Origin: Vreelandella neptunia
GTDB taxonomy: Bacteria > Pseudomonadota > Gammaproteobacteria > Pseudomonadales > Halomonadaceae
Assembly (NCBI RefSeq): GCF_000712975.1
Contig: NZ_JHQL01000001.1
Location: 910,625-974,624 of the forward strand
Reading direction: 5' to 3'
DNA: 64,000 nucleotides
The notes beneath the pieces are model-generated. The model searched no databases, was not told where the DNA came from, and was given only the letters and a program-made list of their open reading frames with translations. How positions within the stretch are numbered: the first letter of the stretch is position 1; every line of letters begins with the position of its first letter. A program made the translations under genes and the position numbers. Positions 57,630 to 64,000 of this stretch are shown in pieces.

Positions 57630-57671
57630 ATGTTTTGCTATGAACGTTTTGTTATGAACCTTTTGTTATGA
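57626..57671 (+). other. Chain of three five-codon mini-cistrons linked by ATGA overlaps
   Basis: Three short frames sit between ycgL and acpH. They are 57626-57643 (MNVLL), 57640-57657 (MNVLL) and 57654-57671 (MNLLL). Each overlaps the next by ATGA. The first overlaps the ycgL stop and the last overlaps the acpH start. They arise from a 14-bp tandem repeat (57628-57669). Ribosomes leaving ycgL could be relayed to acpH by repeated termination-reinitiation. Whether the peptides matter is unknown. Confidence 0.8.
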
Positions 57672-58303
57672 ACTTTCTTGCCCATGCTTGGCTTGCCCAT
57701 TCTGGAAGTGATGAGTTCCTTTACGGAAATCTGATTGCTGACGGTGTGAAGGGGCAAGACCTCACGGCTTGGTCGCCAGAGGTTGCTAGTGGCATACGTC
57801 ATCATCGCCGCGTGGATGCTTGGATTGACCGGCACCCAAACGTTTTAAAGGCAAAGCGGCGCGCGCCACGCGCTCAGCGGCGTTATGTTGGTATTGCGTT
57901 AGATATCGTGTGGGATCATTTTCTTGCTCGTCAACAGGCGGGAGAGCAGCAGCATCAGTTAATTGAGCGCTGCTATCAGCTGTTACAGGCTTGGCCTGCG
58001 CCGCAACGCCTGTCTACCATGATGCCACTCATGATTAAGCATGACTGGTTGCACCGATACGCTGATTTTGACTTTACCTGTCGTGCAGTAGCAGGCGTTG
58101 GCCAACGGCTATCGGGGCCTAACCGTTTAGCAGAGTTAGTGCCTTGGCTTTACGAAGACTACCCATGCTTAGCAGCCGACTTCTCAGTGTTATGGCAAGA
58201 GTGCCGTGCCACGCTAACCAGCAGTGGTGGTACTACGGAGGGTGGAGATTATTTAAAGATGGTGAAAGTAAAGGGAATCAATGATGGTGGCGGCTATGCG
58301 TGA
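57668..58303 (+). CDS. acpH: Acyl carrier protein phosphodiesterase family protein
   Basis: A 211-residue protein of the AcpH (YajB) family, HD-like, which removes the 4'-phosphopantetheine from holo-ACP in E. coli. Motifs: MNFLAHAWLAHSGSDEFLYGNLIADGVKG, GIRHHRRVDAWIDRHP and GIALDIVWDHFLAR, with His and Asp residues for metal binding. There is no Shine-Dalgarno before the ATG; the start is fed by the ATGA chain from ycgL. The C-terminal ~20 residues appear extended. It overlaps ycgN by 8 bp. Confidence 0.88.
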   Translation: MNFLAHAWLAHSGSDEFLYGNLIADGVKGQDLTAWSPEVASGIRHHRRVDAWIDRHPNVLKAKRRAPRAQRRYVGIALDIVWDHFLARQQAGEQQHQLIERCYQLLQAWPAPQRLSTMMPLMIKHDWLHRYADFDFTCRAVAGVGQRLSGPNRLAELVPWLYEDYPCLAADFSVLWQECRATLTSSGGTTEGGDYLKMVKVKGINDGGGYA

Positions 58304-58742
58304 GCGCTTCTGGGAAAGATACTCGCTAGAAGAATTAACGCCCCAAGAGTGGGAGGCGTTATGCGATGGCTGTGGCCAATGTTGCTTGTTGAAGCTCCAC
58401 GACGATGAAACGCAAGAATTGGCAGTGCTTAACGTTGCCTGTCGGTTACTGGATATTCACAGCTGTCAGTGCAGTGACTATGAAAATCGCTTCGATAGCG
58501 TACCCGACTGTACGCAACTGACGCCTGAACTTGTCAAAGAGTTTACTTGGCTGCCGCACACATGTGGCTATCGGCGTGTTGCTGAAGGGCGCAAACTAGC
58601 AGGATGGCATCCATTACTTAGTAATGATGCGGAGCGCGTTCACAGAAAAGGCGTTAGCGTAAGAAGCTTTGCGGTTTCCCAGGACGATGTACCTGAGCGC
58701 CAACTAGAAGATCATATTATCGCAGTATTGCCGATGACTTAA
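58296..58742 (+). CDS. ycgN: YcgN family Cys-cluster protein (UPF0260)
   Basis: A 148-residue protein with a Cys-rich cluster of the UPF0260 family. Motifs: FWERYSLEELTPQEWEALCDGCGQCCLLKLHDDET, then ACRLLDIHSCQCSDYENRFDSVPDCTQLT and WLPHTCGYRRVAEGRKLAGWHPLLS. The conserved Cys residues probably bind a metal or Fe-S cluster; function is unknown. I start at ATG 58296; a start at 58281 would add five residues. ycgL and ycgN are also close neighbours in E. coli. Confidence 0.9.
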   Translation: MRERFWERYSLEELTPQEWEALCDGCGQCCLLKLHDDETQELAVLNVACRLLDIHSCQCSDYENRFDSVPDCTQLTPELVKEFTWLPHTCGYRRVAEGRKLAGWHPLLSNDAERVHRKGVSVRSFAVSQDDVPERQLEDHIIAVLPMT

Positions 58743-58775
58743 ATCCATAAGTCGCCCTCCCTGGCACGTGTCTGA

Positions 58776-58816
58776 CCGCTGGCTAACCAACATGTTAGCT
58801 GGCGGTTTTGGTTTTT
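58776..58816 (+). terminator. Rho-independent terminator after ycgN
   Basis: A 12-bp stem CCGCTGGCTAAC/GTTAGCTGGCGG, with two G-T wobbles and a 6-nt loop, is followed by TTTTGGTTTTT. It overlaps the 3' end of the opposite-strand 55-residue gene. Confidence 0.85.
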
Positions 58817-58962
58817 GTGCTATCCCAAATGGTTAAAAATGCTTCTTTAAACGGCAAAGGCTGTGGTGCTTTTGCTGTTTTTAACGTAGCCAGCTGCTGT
58901 GTAGACGCGCGTGTTTTTGGCGAAGTATCCCAAATCGTTGGAAACTGTTCTTTATAGTTCAT
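58795..58962 (-). CDS. Unrecognised 55-residue protein with a duplicated motif
   Basis: A small protein with ATG preceded by TAGGAG 7 nt upstream. It contains two related segments: YKEQFPTIWDTSPKTRA (residues 3-19) and FKEAFLTIWDSTKTKTA (residues 38-54), separated by a Gln/Ala/Lys linker. The shared core is KExFxTIWD. There is no signal peptide, transmembrane segment or Cys. I do not recognise the family. It has its own upstream region with a palindrome over the expected transcription start. It overlaps the ycgN terminator at its 3' end. Confidence 0.75.
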   Translation of the reverse strand: MNYKEQFPTIWDTSPKTRASTQQLATLKTAKAPQPLPFKEAFLTIWDSTKTKTAS

Positions 58963-58997
58963 GGTGTTCTCCTAATTACGTGTTAGATCAAATTGTG

Positions 58998-59017
58998 CAT
59001 TAGACATTTGTCTAATG
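58998..59017. promoter_or_regulatory. 20-bp palindromic operator upstream of the 55-residue gene
   Basis: CATTAGACATTTGTCTAATG has two perfect 9-bp arms and a 2-bp centre. The TAGACA..TGTCTA core resembles TetR-family operators. On the minus strand it directly follows a TATACT -10-like box (59018-59023), so a bound repressor would cover the transcription start. The regulator is not identified. Confidence 0.7.
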
Positions 59018-59040
59018 AGTATATGAGTAGTATGGCGTAA

Positions 59041-59077
59041 AAATTATTTTATGGAAAGTATTTCCATAAAATAATTT
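59041..59077. repeat. Perfect 17-bp inverted repeat
   Basis: AAATTATTTTATGGAAA, a GTA centre and its exact complement. It lies between the ptrB terminator and the promoter of the 55-residue gene. It could be an operator or an RNA hairpin; it has no T-run, so a terminator role is unlikely. Confidence 0.8.
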
Positions 59078-59083
59078 GCTGAC

Positions 59084-59110
59084 AAAAAAGCAGCGCCTAA
59101 GCGCTGCTTT
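59084..59110 (-). terminator. Rho-independent terminator of ptrB
   Basis: A 10-bp stem AAAGCAGCGC/GCGCTGCTTT with a 4-nt loop; on the minus strand it runs into TTTTTT. It lies 86 bp past the ptrB stop. Confidence 0.88.
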
Positions 59111-59195
59111 ACACGTTATCTAGGTTAAGTCTTGATATTTTTCTAGTGCTAAAGGCCTCCGCTAGGTCAAATATCTGTGGCGCTTTGGAACAGCG

Positions 59196-61331
59196 TTAGG
59201 GTTGCTGGTGTGTCGTATCCACAGAGACTAATCCAAGAGCCCAGAGAATAAACGCGTCTTGGCGGGCAGTATCTCGCCAAGCTTTGAACCTACCCGATGC
59301 ACCGCCGTGGCCGCTGGTCATGTCGGTATGTAGCAATACAGGCGAGCTGCCTTGCTGTGCCTCGGTAACGCGGGCATAAAATTTAGCGGGCTCCCAGTAA
59401 CTGACGCGAGTATCAAACCAACTGCCCTCTATCCACAGCGCTGGGTAGTGCTGAGAGCGAATGTTGTCGACAGGCGAGTAGCCACGGATACGTTCGGCTA
59501 CTTCTGGGTCTTCAGGGTTACCCCACTCACTATATTCGGCGGTAGTTAGGGGTAATTCTGGGTTCTGCATGGTGCGTAATACATCTAAAAATGGCACCTC
59601 TAACACCGCTGCGCAAAACGCCTCAGGCCTGCGATTGATGCAGGTGCCAACTAACAAGCCGCCTGCACTTGCTCCGCAGGCCACGATCCTTTCTGGCTGA
59701 CTAAATCCTGCGTTTACTAACGCATCGCGGGCCGCTAAAAAGTCATTAAAACTGTTCTCTTTGTGGGCCATTTTGCCGTTGAGATACCACGGTTCGCCTC
59801 GCTCACCGCCGCCGCGTACGTGGGCTACTGCAAATGCTGCGCCACGTTCGAGTAGTTCAAGCCGGGCAATTGAGAACCAGGGGTCAAGCGCTTCACCATA
59901 AGCGCCGTAACCATACAGCAGCGTTGGGAGTGGTTGGCCAATTAAGTCAGCACGCATAACGATGGATACCGGTACGCGTTCGCCGTCAGCGCTGGTTGCC
60001 CATATGCGCTGGCTGACTAGTTGTTCAGGCAGCAGTTGGCCGTAAACAGGGACTTGCTTTAGCAGCGTGCGTTCACCGCTATCAAGGTTTAGCGCATACC
60101 AGCTGGGGGGGCGAGTGAATGACTCTTCACGTAGATGTAATGTATTTGCATTGAAGTGTGGCGAATCTTCTAGCAGCTGCGAGCAGGGTGTTTCAGGTAG
60201 TTCTATATGCTTATCCAGTGAGAGGTTGTGATCTTTATCTAGCACTAAGCGACGTAACATGACCTGGGCATCTTGATGGCTTCGCTCGGCGATGATTAAA
60301 CCCCACTCAAACGCATCGATTCCTTCTAAGGTGGTAGCTGCACGGTGGGCTATCAGTGGCTGCCACTCAGGAGCATCGGCACTGTGCTGGGTAATATGCA
60401 TGAAGTCGAGCTGAAAATGAGGGCCTGCAAGGTTTTGTAAGCGATAAAACGTACCAGGGCGATGTTCAATGCTTACTTCAACACCTGCTTGGCGGGCGTG
60501 TAGGCATAGTGGTGAAGCCTGGGGTTGGTTTGCAGGCACCGCATGAATTTCTGTTGTATCTTTTGAACCGCTTTCAATCAGAAGCCATGCTTTCGAACGC
60601 GTTTTGCCAATCCCAATCCAGAATTCTGGATCGTTTTCTCGCATGATTAAGGTTGGTTCGGCAAGGCGCTCTGGCGTTGAAAACGGTATCCATACACGCC
60701 AGATAGAGTCTGGTCGCTGAGTATCGTCAAAACGGGTAAATAGCAATGTTGCACCATTAGCCGCCTGGTCTTCAGCCCAGCAAACACTTGCGCCGATGTC
60801 ACTAAGTAACTGTTGTGGTTTTCCGTTTGGCAATGCTTTTAGCCACAGGGTAAAGCGCTCATCTCCTTGAGTGTCTTCTGTCCAGGCGAGCCATTGCTCA
60901 TCAGGAGAAAGCGCCATATCGCCCATATCATAAAACGGCTGGTCAGCGGCACGATCGCGCACGTCAAGAAAGCACTCGTGTGCATCAGGCTGGCCGTTAG
61001 GATGTCGCCACCAGCAAGGGTAATCATCCTCGGCGGCAGTGTTGTTCCAGAACGTAAAATGGTCCAGCGCTGTCTTAAGACTGGTGATCGCCAGCTCGCG
61101 GCGCGCTAAGTGGCTTTGATAAAGTGTTTCAGCAAGCGGCCGTAAAGGAGCAAACCATTCAGCATGCTGATGGTTTGCAGCGTCCAAAAAAAGTCTTACA
61201 TCGGGCGTTTCACGCTCTTCAAGCCAGTGCCATTCTGGAGAATTAGCGCGATAATAATGTGCGACAGGCGAGCCTTCGTGCATACCAGGCTGTGCTTTCA
61301 TAAATTGATAGGTACCATAGCGGGAAATCAA
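59196..61331 (-). CDS. ptrB: Oligopeptidase B (S9 family)
   Basis: A serine oligopeptidase cleaving after basic residues in short peptides. An N-terminal beta-propeller (~70-430) guards the active site. The hydrolase triad is visible: Ser555 in CGASAGGLLVG, Asp640 in WFDTRVSYWEP and His675 in TSGHGGASGR, numbered from the TTG at 61331. The spacings of 85 and 35 equal those of E. coli protease II (S532, D617, H652). The offset of 23 hints that the true start is downstream, for example ATG 61301 or 61283, though the TTG has GGAG 10 nt upstream. The enzyme is cytosolic. Confidence 0.93.
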   Translation of the reverse strand: MISRYGTYQFMKAQPGMHEGSPVAHYYRANSPEWHWLEERETPDVRLFLDAANHQHAEWFAPLRPLAETLYQSHLARRELAITSLKTALDHFTFWNNTAAEDDYPCWWRHPNGQPDAHECFLDVRDRAADQPFYDMGDMALSPDEQWLAWTEDTQGDERFTLWLKALPNGKPQQLLSDIGASVCWAEDQAANGATLLFTRFDDTQRPDSIWRVWIPFSTPERLAEPTLIMRENDPEFWIGIGKTRSKAWLLIESGSKDTTEIHAVPANQPQASPLCLHARQAGVEVSIEHRPGTFYRLQNLAGPHFQLDFMHITQHSADAPEWQPLIAHRAATTLEGIDAFEWGLIIAERSHQDAQVMLRRLVLDKDHNLSLDKHIELPETPCSQLLEDSPHFNANTLHLREESFTRPPSWYALNLDSGERTLLKQVPVYGQLLPEQLVSQRIWATSADGERVPVSIVMRADLIGQPLPTLLYGYGAYGEALDPWFSIARLELLERGAAFAVAHVRGGGERGEPWYLNGKMAHKENSFNDFLAARDALVNAGFSQPERIVACGASAGGLLVGTCINRRPEAFCAAVLEVPFLDVLRTMQNPELPLTTAEYSEWGNPEDPEVAERIRGYSPVDNIRSQHYPALWIEGSWFDTRVSYWEPAKFYARVTEAQQGSSPVLLHTDMTSGHGGASGRFKAWRDTARQDAFILWALGLVSVDTTHQQP

Positions 61332-61363
61332 CGTCGGGTGTCTCCACCCACATGAGGGGTATT

Positions 61364-61789
61364 ATGCTGTTTGAAGACTCAATGTCACTGTTGTGGTTAA
61401 GTTATTACGTCCTTTCACTGCTAGTGCTAGTCGCTGTTTACTTTGCGATGGCGTTCTTGCCTCGTCTACCACGCTTGCTCATCACCTGGTGTGTGGCGGG
61501 GGCGATGTGGATACCAGCAGGATATCGGTTGCCATTGATAGAAGAGGGTGAGTTTTATACCGGCTGGGCGCCGGCAGCCATGGTGTCTGCAGTTGCCTTT
61601 TTAGAGGGTAGCATGAGTGCGTTACGCGGTGGTTTGCTTTGGTTAATTCTGGGTGTTGGTTTAGGTGGATGTGTGGGGGTTGCTCTGTGGTGGTGGCGTA
61701 GGCCCCAGTTAGTTGAAGAGGCCAATTCACGTCGCGATGTAGAAGAAGATCCGCAACCGACTCGCCGCCGAGAACCAGTCATTAACTAA
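61364..61789 (+). CDS. Small membrane protein of unknown function
   Basis: About 141 residues from ATG 61364, which has GAGGGG 5 nt upstream; a start at 61352 would add four. Hydrophobic segments: LLWLSYYVLSLLVLVAVYFAMAFL, LLITWCVAGAMWIPAGYRL and GGLLWLILGVGLGGCVGVALWWW. The C-terminus is charged (RRDVEEDPQPTRRREPVIN). I do not recognise a named domain. It is divergent from ptrB and 33 bp upstream of the amidotransferase start, so it may share its operon. Confidence 0.75.
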   Translation: MLFEDSMSLLWLSYYVLSLLVLVAVYFAMAFLPRLPRLLITWCVAGAMWIPAGYRLPLIEEGEFYTGWAPAAMVSAVAFLEGSMSALRGGLLWLILGVGLGGCVGVALWWWRRPQLVEEANSRRDVEEDPQPTRRREPVIN

Positions 61790-61822
61790 TGCGTGTTCAA
61801 GGCGCGATGGTGGAGCCAGCCG

Positions 61823-62608
61823 ATGTGTGAGTTACTGGGCATGAGCGCCAATGTGCCTACCGATATTTGTTTCAGCTTTTCCGGCTTTTTGCATCGTGGT
61901 GGGGGTACAGGCCCCCATCGCGATGGGTGGGGTATTGCGTTTTATGAAGAGGGAGGTTACCGGGAATTTCGTGATCCTCATCCTTCTGTTGACTCTCCAA
62001 TTGCCCGCTTAATCTGTGAATATCCTATCAAATCTAATGTAGTGATCAGCCATATTCGCCAAGCGAATGTAGGTGGTGTGCGGCTGGCAAATACGCATCC
62101 GTTCACTCGTGAAATGTGGGGGCGGCCCTGGTGTTACGCTCATAATGGCCAGTTAAGTGATTGGCAACAGCTGCCGCTAGGCGTGTATACCCCGGTAGGT
62201 ACTACTGACAGTGAGCACGCTTTTTGCTGGCTAATGGGGGAGCTACGTCGCTGCTTTCCCACACCGCCAGCGTCTCCACAACTATTATGGTCGCGGCTGC
62301 ACGAGTTGTGCGAAGAGTTGCGCGGGTTAGGTGTTTTTAACCTACTGTTATCTGATGGGGTTTACCTATACAGCTATTGCTCAACCAAACTGGCACACAT
62401 TACCCGCCGCGCGCCCTTTGGTGAGGCAGAGCTATCTGATGCGGAGTTGACGGTTAACTTTATCGAACATACGACGCCTAACGATATTGTCTCTGTGATC
62501 GCCACTGAGCCGCTTACTCAAAATGAAGCGTGGCAGCGTATGGTGCCTGGTGAATTATTGGTATGGCGTGAAGGAGAAATCTACGCGCGTTATGGTCATA
62601 GCAAATAG
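61823..62608 (+). CDS. Class II glutamine amidotransferase (YafJ-like)
   Basis: A 261-residue N-terminal-nucleophile amidotransferase. The chosen ATG at 61823 makes Cys the second residue (MCELLGMSANVPTDICFSFSGF), which becomes the catalytic N-terminus after Met removal; GGAG lies 7 nt upstream. Further motifs: DGWGIAFYEEGG, VISHIRQANVGGVRLANTHPF and CYAHNGQLSDW. There is no synthase domain, as in E. coli YafJ. The amide acceptor is unknown. A longer start adding ten residues would bury the Cys and is rejected. Confidence 0.9.
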   Translation: MCELLGMSANVPTDICFSFSGFLHRGGGTGPHRDGWGIAFYEEGGYREFRDPHPSVDSPIARLICEYPIKSNVVISHIRQANVGGVRLANTHPFTREMWGRPWCYAHNGQLSDWQQLPLGVYTPVGTTDSEHAFCWLMGELRRCFPTPPASPQLLWSRLHELCEELRGLGVFNLLLSDGVYLYSYCSTKLAHITRRAPFGEAELSDAELTVNFIEHTTPNDIVSVIATEPLTQNEAWQRMVPGELLVWREGEIYARYGHSK

Positions 62609-62659
62609 GAGGTCGACACAGCGTGAGCGACAGTAGCGAAGGTACGTTTTAAGCTAAAG

Positions 62660-62677
62660 TTGAAACGCCAGTTTCAA
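62660..62677. promoter_or_regulatory. PsrA-type operator upstream of fadD
   Basis: TTGAAACGCCAGTTTCAA has 7-bp perfect arms with a 4-bp centre. It matches the GAAAC-N(2-4)-GTTTC motif of PsrA, a TetR-family fatty-acid sensor in pseudomonads and relatives. It lies 117 bp upstream of the fadD start. Confidence 0.75.
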
Positions 62678-62793
62678 TCGATCGTTTTACAGCATGCTGC
62701 CTGTCGTATATGGTTGGCTTTTTTAGGCTTGCCACTTTGTCACGTAACAATAACAAGTCGGTCAAATATCGACACGGATAGCGGAGATTGCCC

Positions 62794-64000
62794 ATGAGCG
62801 AACACGCCAATGCCCACGTACTACGTGGTCCAGCGCTTGAAGGCTTGGAACAGTACAATTCAGTTACGGATGTCTTTCACTCAGCGGTTAAACGTTTTGC
62901 CAGCAAACCAGCCTTTAGCTGCATGGGAAAAACCTTAACATTTGCCGATCTTGATCGACTTTCTGCCAATTTTGCAGCTTGGTTGCAGCATGAAACCGAT
63001 CTGGTTCCTGGGGATCGGATAGCTATTCAACTGCCTAATGTGCTGCAGTTTCCAGTGGCGGTGTTTGGTGCATTAAGAGCGGGCCTAGTGGTTGTCAATA
63101 CCAACCCGCTTTACACTGAGCGTGAGATGGCGCACCAGTTTAAAGACTCAAATGCCAAGGCCATTGTGATTTTAGCCAACATGGCAGATAAACTTGAGAA
63201 AGTGTTGGATAGAACAGATATCCAACACGTATTGGTGACTCAACTTGCCGATCTGCACGACGTGCCGAAGCGTTGGCTAATCAACGCCGTTGTTAAACAC
63301 GTCAAAAAAATGGTGCCTGCCTATTCGTTACCTAGCGCTGTTGGCTTTCGTGATGCACTGAAAAAAGGCGCGTCGTTACACCATACCGAGGTGCAACGCA
63401 CCATGGATGATGTAGCAGCACTGCAATACACTGGTGGCACCACCGGCATGCCTAAAGGCGCTATGCTGACCCACTGTAACTTAGTGGCCAATATGCTTCA
63501 GGCCCGTGCCGCCATTGGTGAACACTTAACTGACGGTGAAGAACTCGTAGTTGCACCATTGCCGGTTTATCACATCTATACGTTTACCGTTAACTGTTTG
63601 TTCCTCATGGAAACAGGCAATCACTCGCTATTGATTACTAACCCTCGCGATTTACCGAGCTTTGTTAAAGAGCTTAAGGGGTTGCCATTTACCGGTTTTA
63701 TTGGTCTGAATACGCTGTTTAATGCGCTGTGTAACCGAGATGACTTTAAACAGCTCGATTTTTCAAAGCTAAAGCTGACCATTTCAGGCGGCATGGCGCT
63801 TACCAAAGCGGCTGCTAAACGCTGGGAAGAAACGACAGGTTGTCCAATTGCGGAAGGCTACGGGCTAACGGAAACATCGCCCATTGTTAGCTTTAATCCG
63901 ACCAACGCTATCCAGCTTGGCACCATCGGTAAGCCTGTTGCAGGTACTGCTGTTAAAGTGGTTGATGCGGATGGAAATGATGTGTTGGCGTTAGGTGAAC
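62794..64000 (+). CDS. fadD: Long-chain-fatty-acid-CoA ligase (partial, runs off right edge)
   Basis: The first 402 residues of an AMP-forming acyl-CoA synthetase that activates fatty acids for beta-oxidation. AMP-binding signature YTGGTTGMPKGAMLTHCNL, then PLPVYHIYTFTVNCLFLMETG and the A5 motif GYGLTETSPIVSFNP. The conserved N-terminus includes FADLDRLSANFAAWLQ and GDRIAIQLPNVLQFPVAVFGALRAGLVVVNTNPLYTEREM. GGAG precedes the ATG at 62794. The C-terminal domain lies outside the window. The PsrA-type site upstream suggests induction by fatty acids. Confidence 0.95.
   Translation, partial: MSEHANAHVLRGPALEGLEQYNSVTDVFHSAVKRFASKPAFSCMGKTLTFADLDRLSANFAAWLQHETDLVPGDRIAIQLPNVLQFPVAVFGALRAGLVVVNTNPLYTEREMAHQFKDSNAKAIVILANMADKLEKVLDRTDIQHVLVTQLADLHDVPKRWLINAVVKHVKKMVPAYSLPSAVGFRDALKKGASLHHTEVQRTMDDVAALQYTGGTTGMPKGAMLTHCNLVANMLQARAAIGEHLTDGEELVVAPLPVYHIYTFTVNCLFLMETGNHSLLITNPRDLPSFVKELKGLPFTGFIGLNTLFNALCNRDDFKQLDFSKLKLTISGGMALTKAAAKRWEETTGCPIAEGYGLTETSPIVSFNPTNAIQLGTIGKPVAGTAVKVVDADGNDVLALGE

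Overview
The window is a stretch of bacterial chromosome, gene-dense, of moderate GC, with no mobile element, prophage, CRISPR array or rRNA that I can see. Gene content and order indicate a gammaproteobacterium. Examples are uvrY-uvrC-pgsA-tRNA Gly/Cys/Leu, ihfB-lapA-lapB-pyrF, dnaX-ybaB-recR, rnd-ycgL and an AcnD/PrpF-type methylcitrate cluster. The overall mix resembles Halomonas and relatives; that genus-level suggestion is from memory of gene content, not from a search.

Layout. 1-3.2 kb (minus): a protein cut by the window edge that I read as papain-like, and an ATP-grasp ligase upstream of it. 3.4-5.8 kb: DUF1820 protein, SH3-domain membrane protein, thiopurine methyltransferase, YajG lipoprotein. 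6-9.8 kb (minus): the sulfate ABC transporter cysP-cysT-cysW-cysA with stop/start overlaps. 10-13.8 kb: rpe, NDH-2, gph and an orphan manganese-type binding protein. 14.1-18.6 kb: a two-gene NAD-linked formate dehydrogenase. 18.8-21.2 kb: trpG-trpD-trpC. 21.3-26.4 kb (minus): YdiJ-type flavoprotein, DUF4202 protein, dicarboxylate/glutamate symporter. 26.8-34.2 kb: serS, SIMPL protein, AI-2E family permease, trxA, cysB, cysH, pabB. 34.4-41.3 kb: GntR regulator-prpB-prpC-acnD-prpF for propionate catabolism, headed by a promoter and a 16-bp operator palindrome. 41.5-47.2 kb: comEA, pyrF, lapB-lapA, ihfB, sdhE-ygfX, nadB. 47.6-51.5 kb: a tRNA Leu-Cys-(decayed Gly copy)-Gly array, pgsA, uvrC, uvrY, tRNA-Ala. 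51.6-58.7 kb: argF, grxD, dnaX-ybaB-recR-rnd-ycgL-acpH-ycgN. 58.8-64 kb: an unrecognised 55-residue protein, oligopeptidase B, a small membrane protein, a class II glutamine amidotransferase and the start of fadD.

How genes work together. The sulfate transporter, CysB and CysH belong to one sulfur-assimilation programme, although they lie in two blocks about 21 kb apart. PrpB/PrpC/AcnD/PrpF form a complete 2-methylcitrate route under the adjacent GntR regulator. FadD carries a PsrA-type operator. SdhE and NadB both concern flavoprotein redox metabolism.

Most notable observations. (1) A probable papain-fold protein paired with an ATP-grasp ligase at the left edge. (2) A relay of three five-codon mini-cistrons, each joined by ATGA overlaps, between ycgL and acpH. 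(3) A 55-residue protein with an internally duplicated motif, behind a 20-bp palindromic operator. (4) An intact programmed -1 frameshift signal in dnaX. (5) A decayed tRNA-Gly copy abutting the intact one. (6) Repeated short tandem duplications (period 14-18 bp) in intergenic DNA and in nadB.
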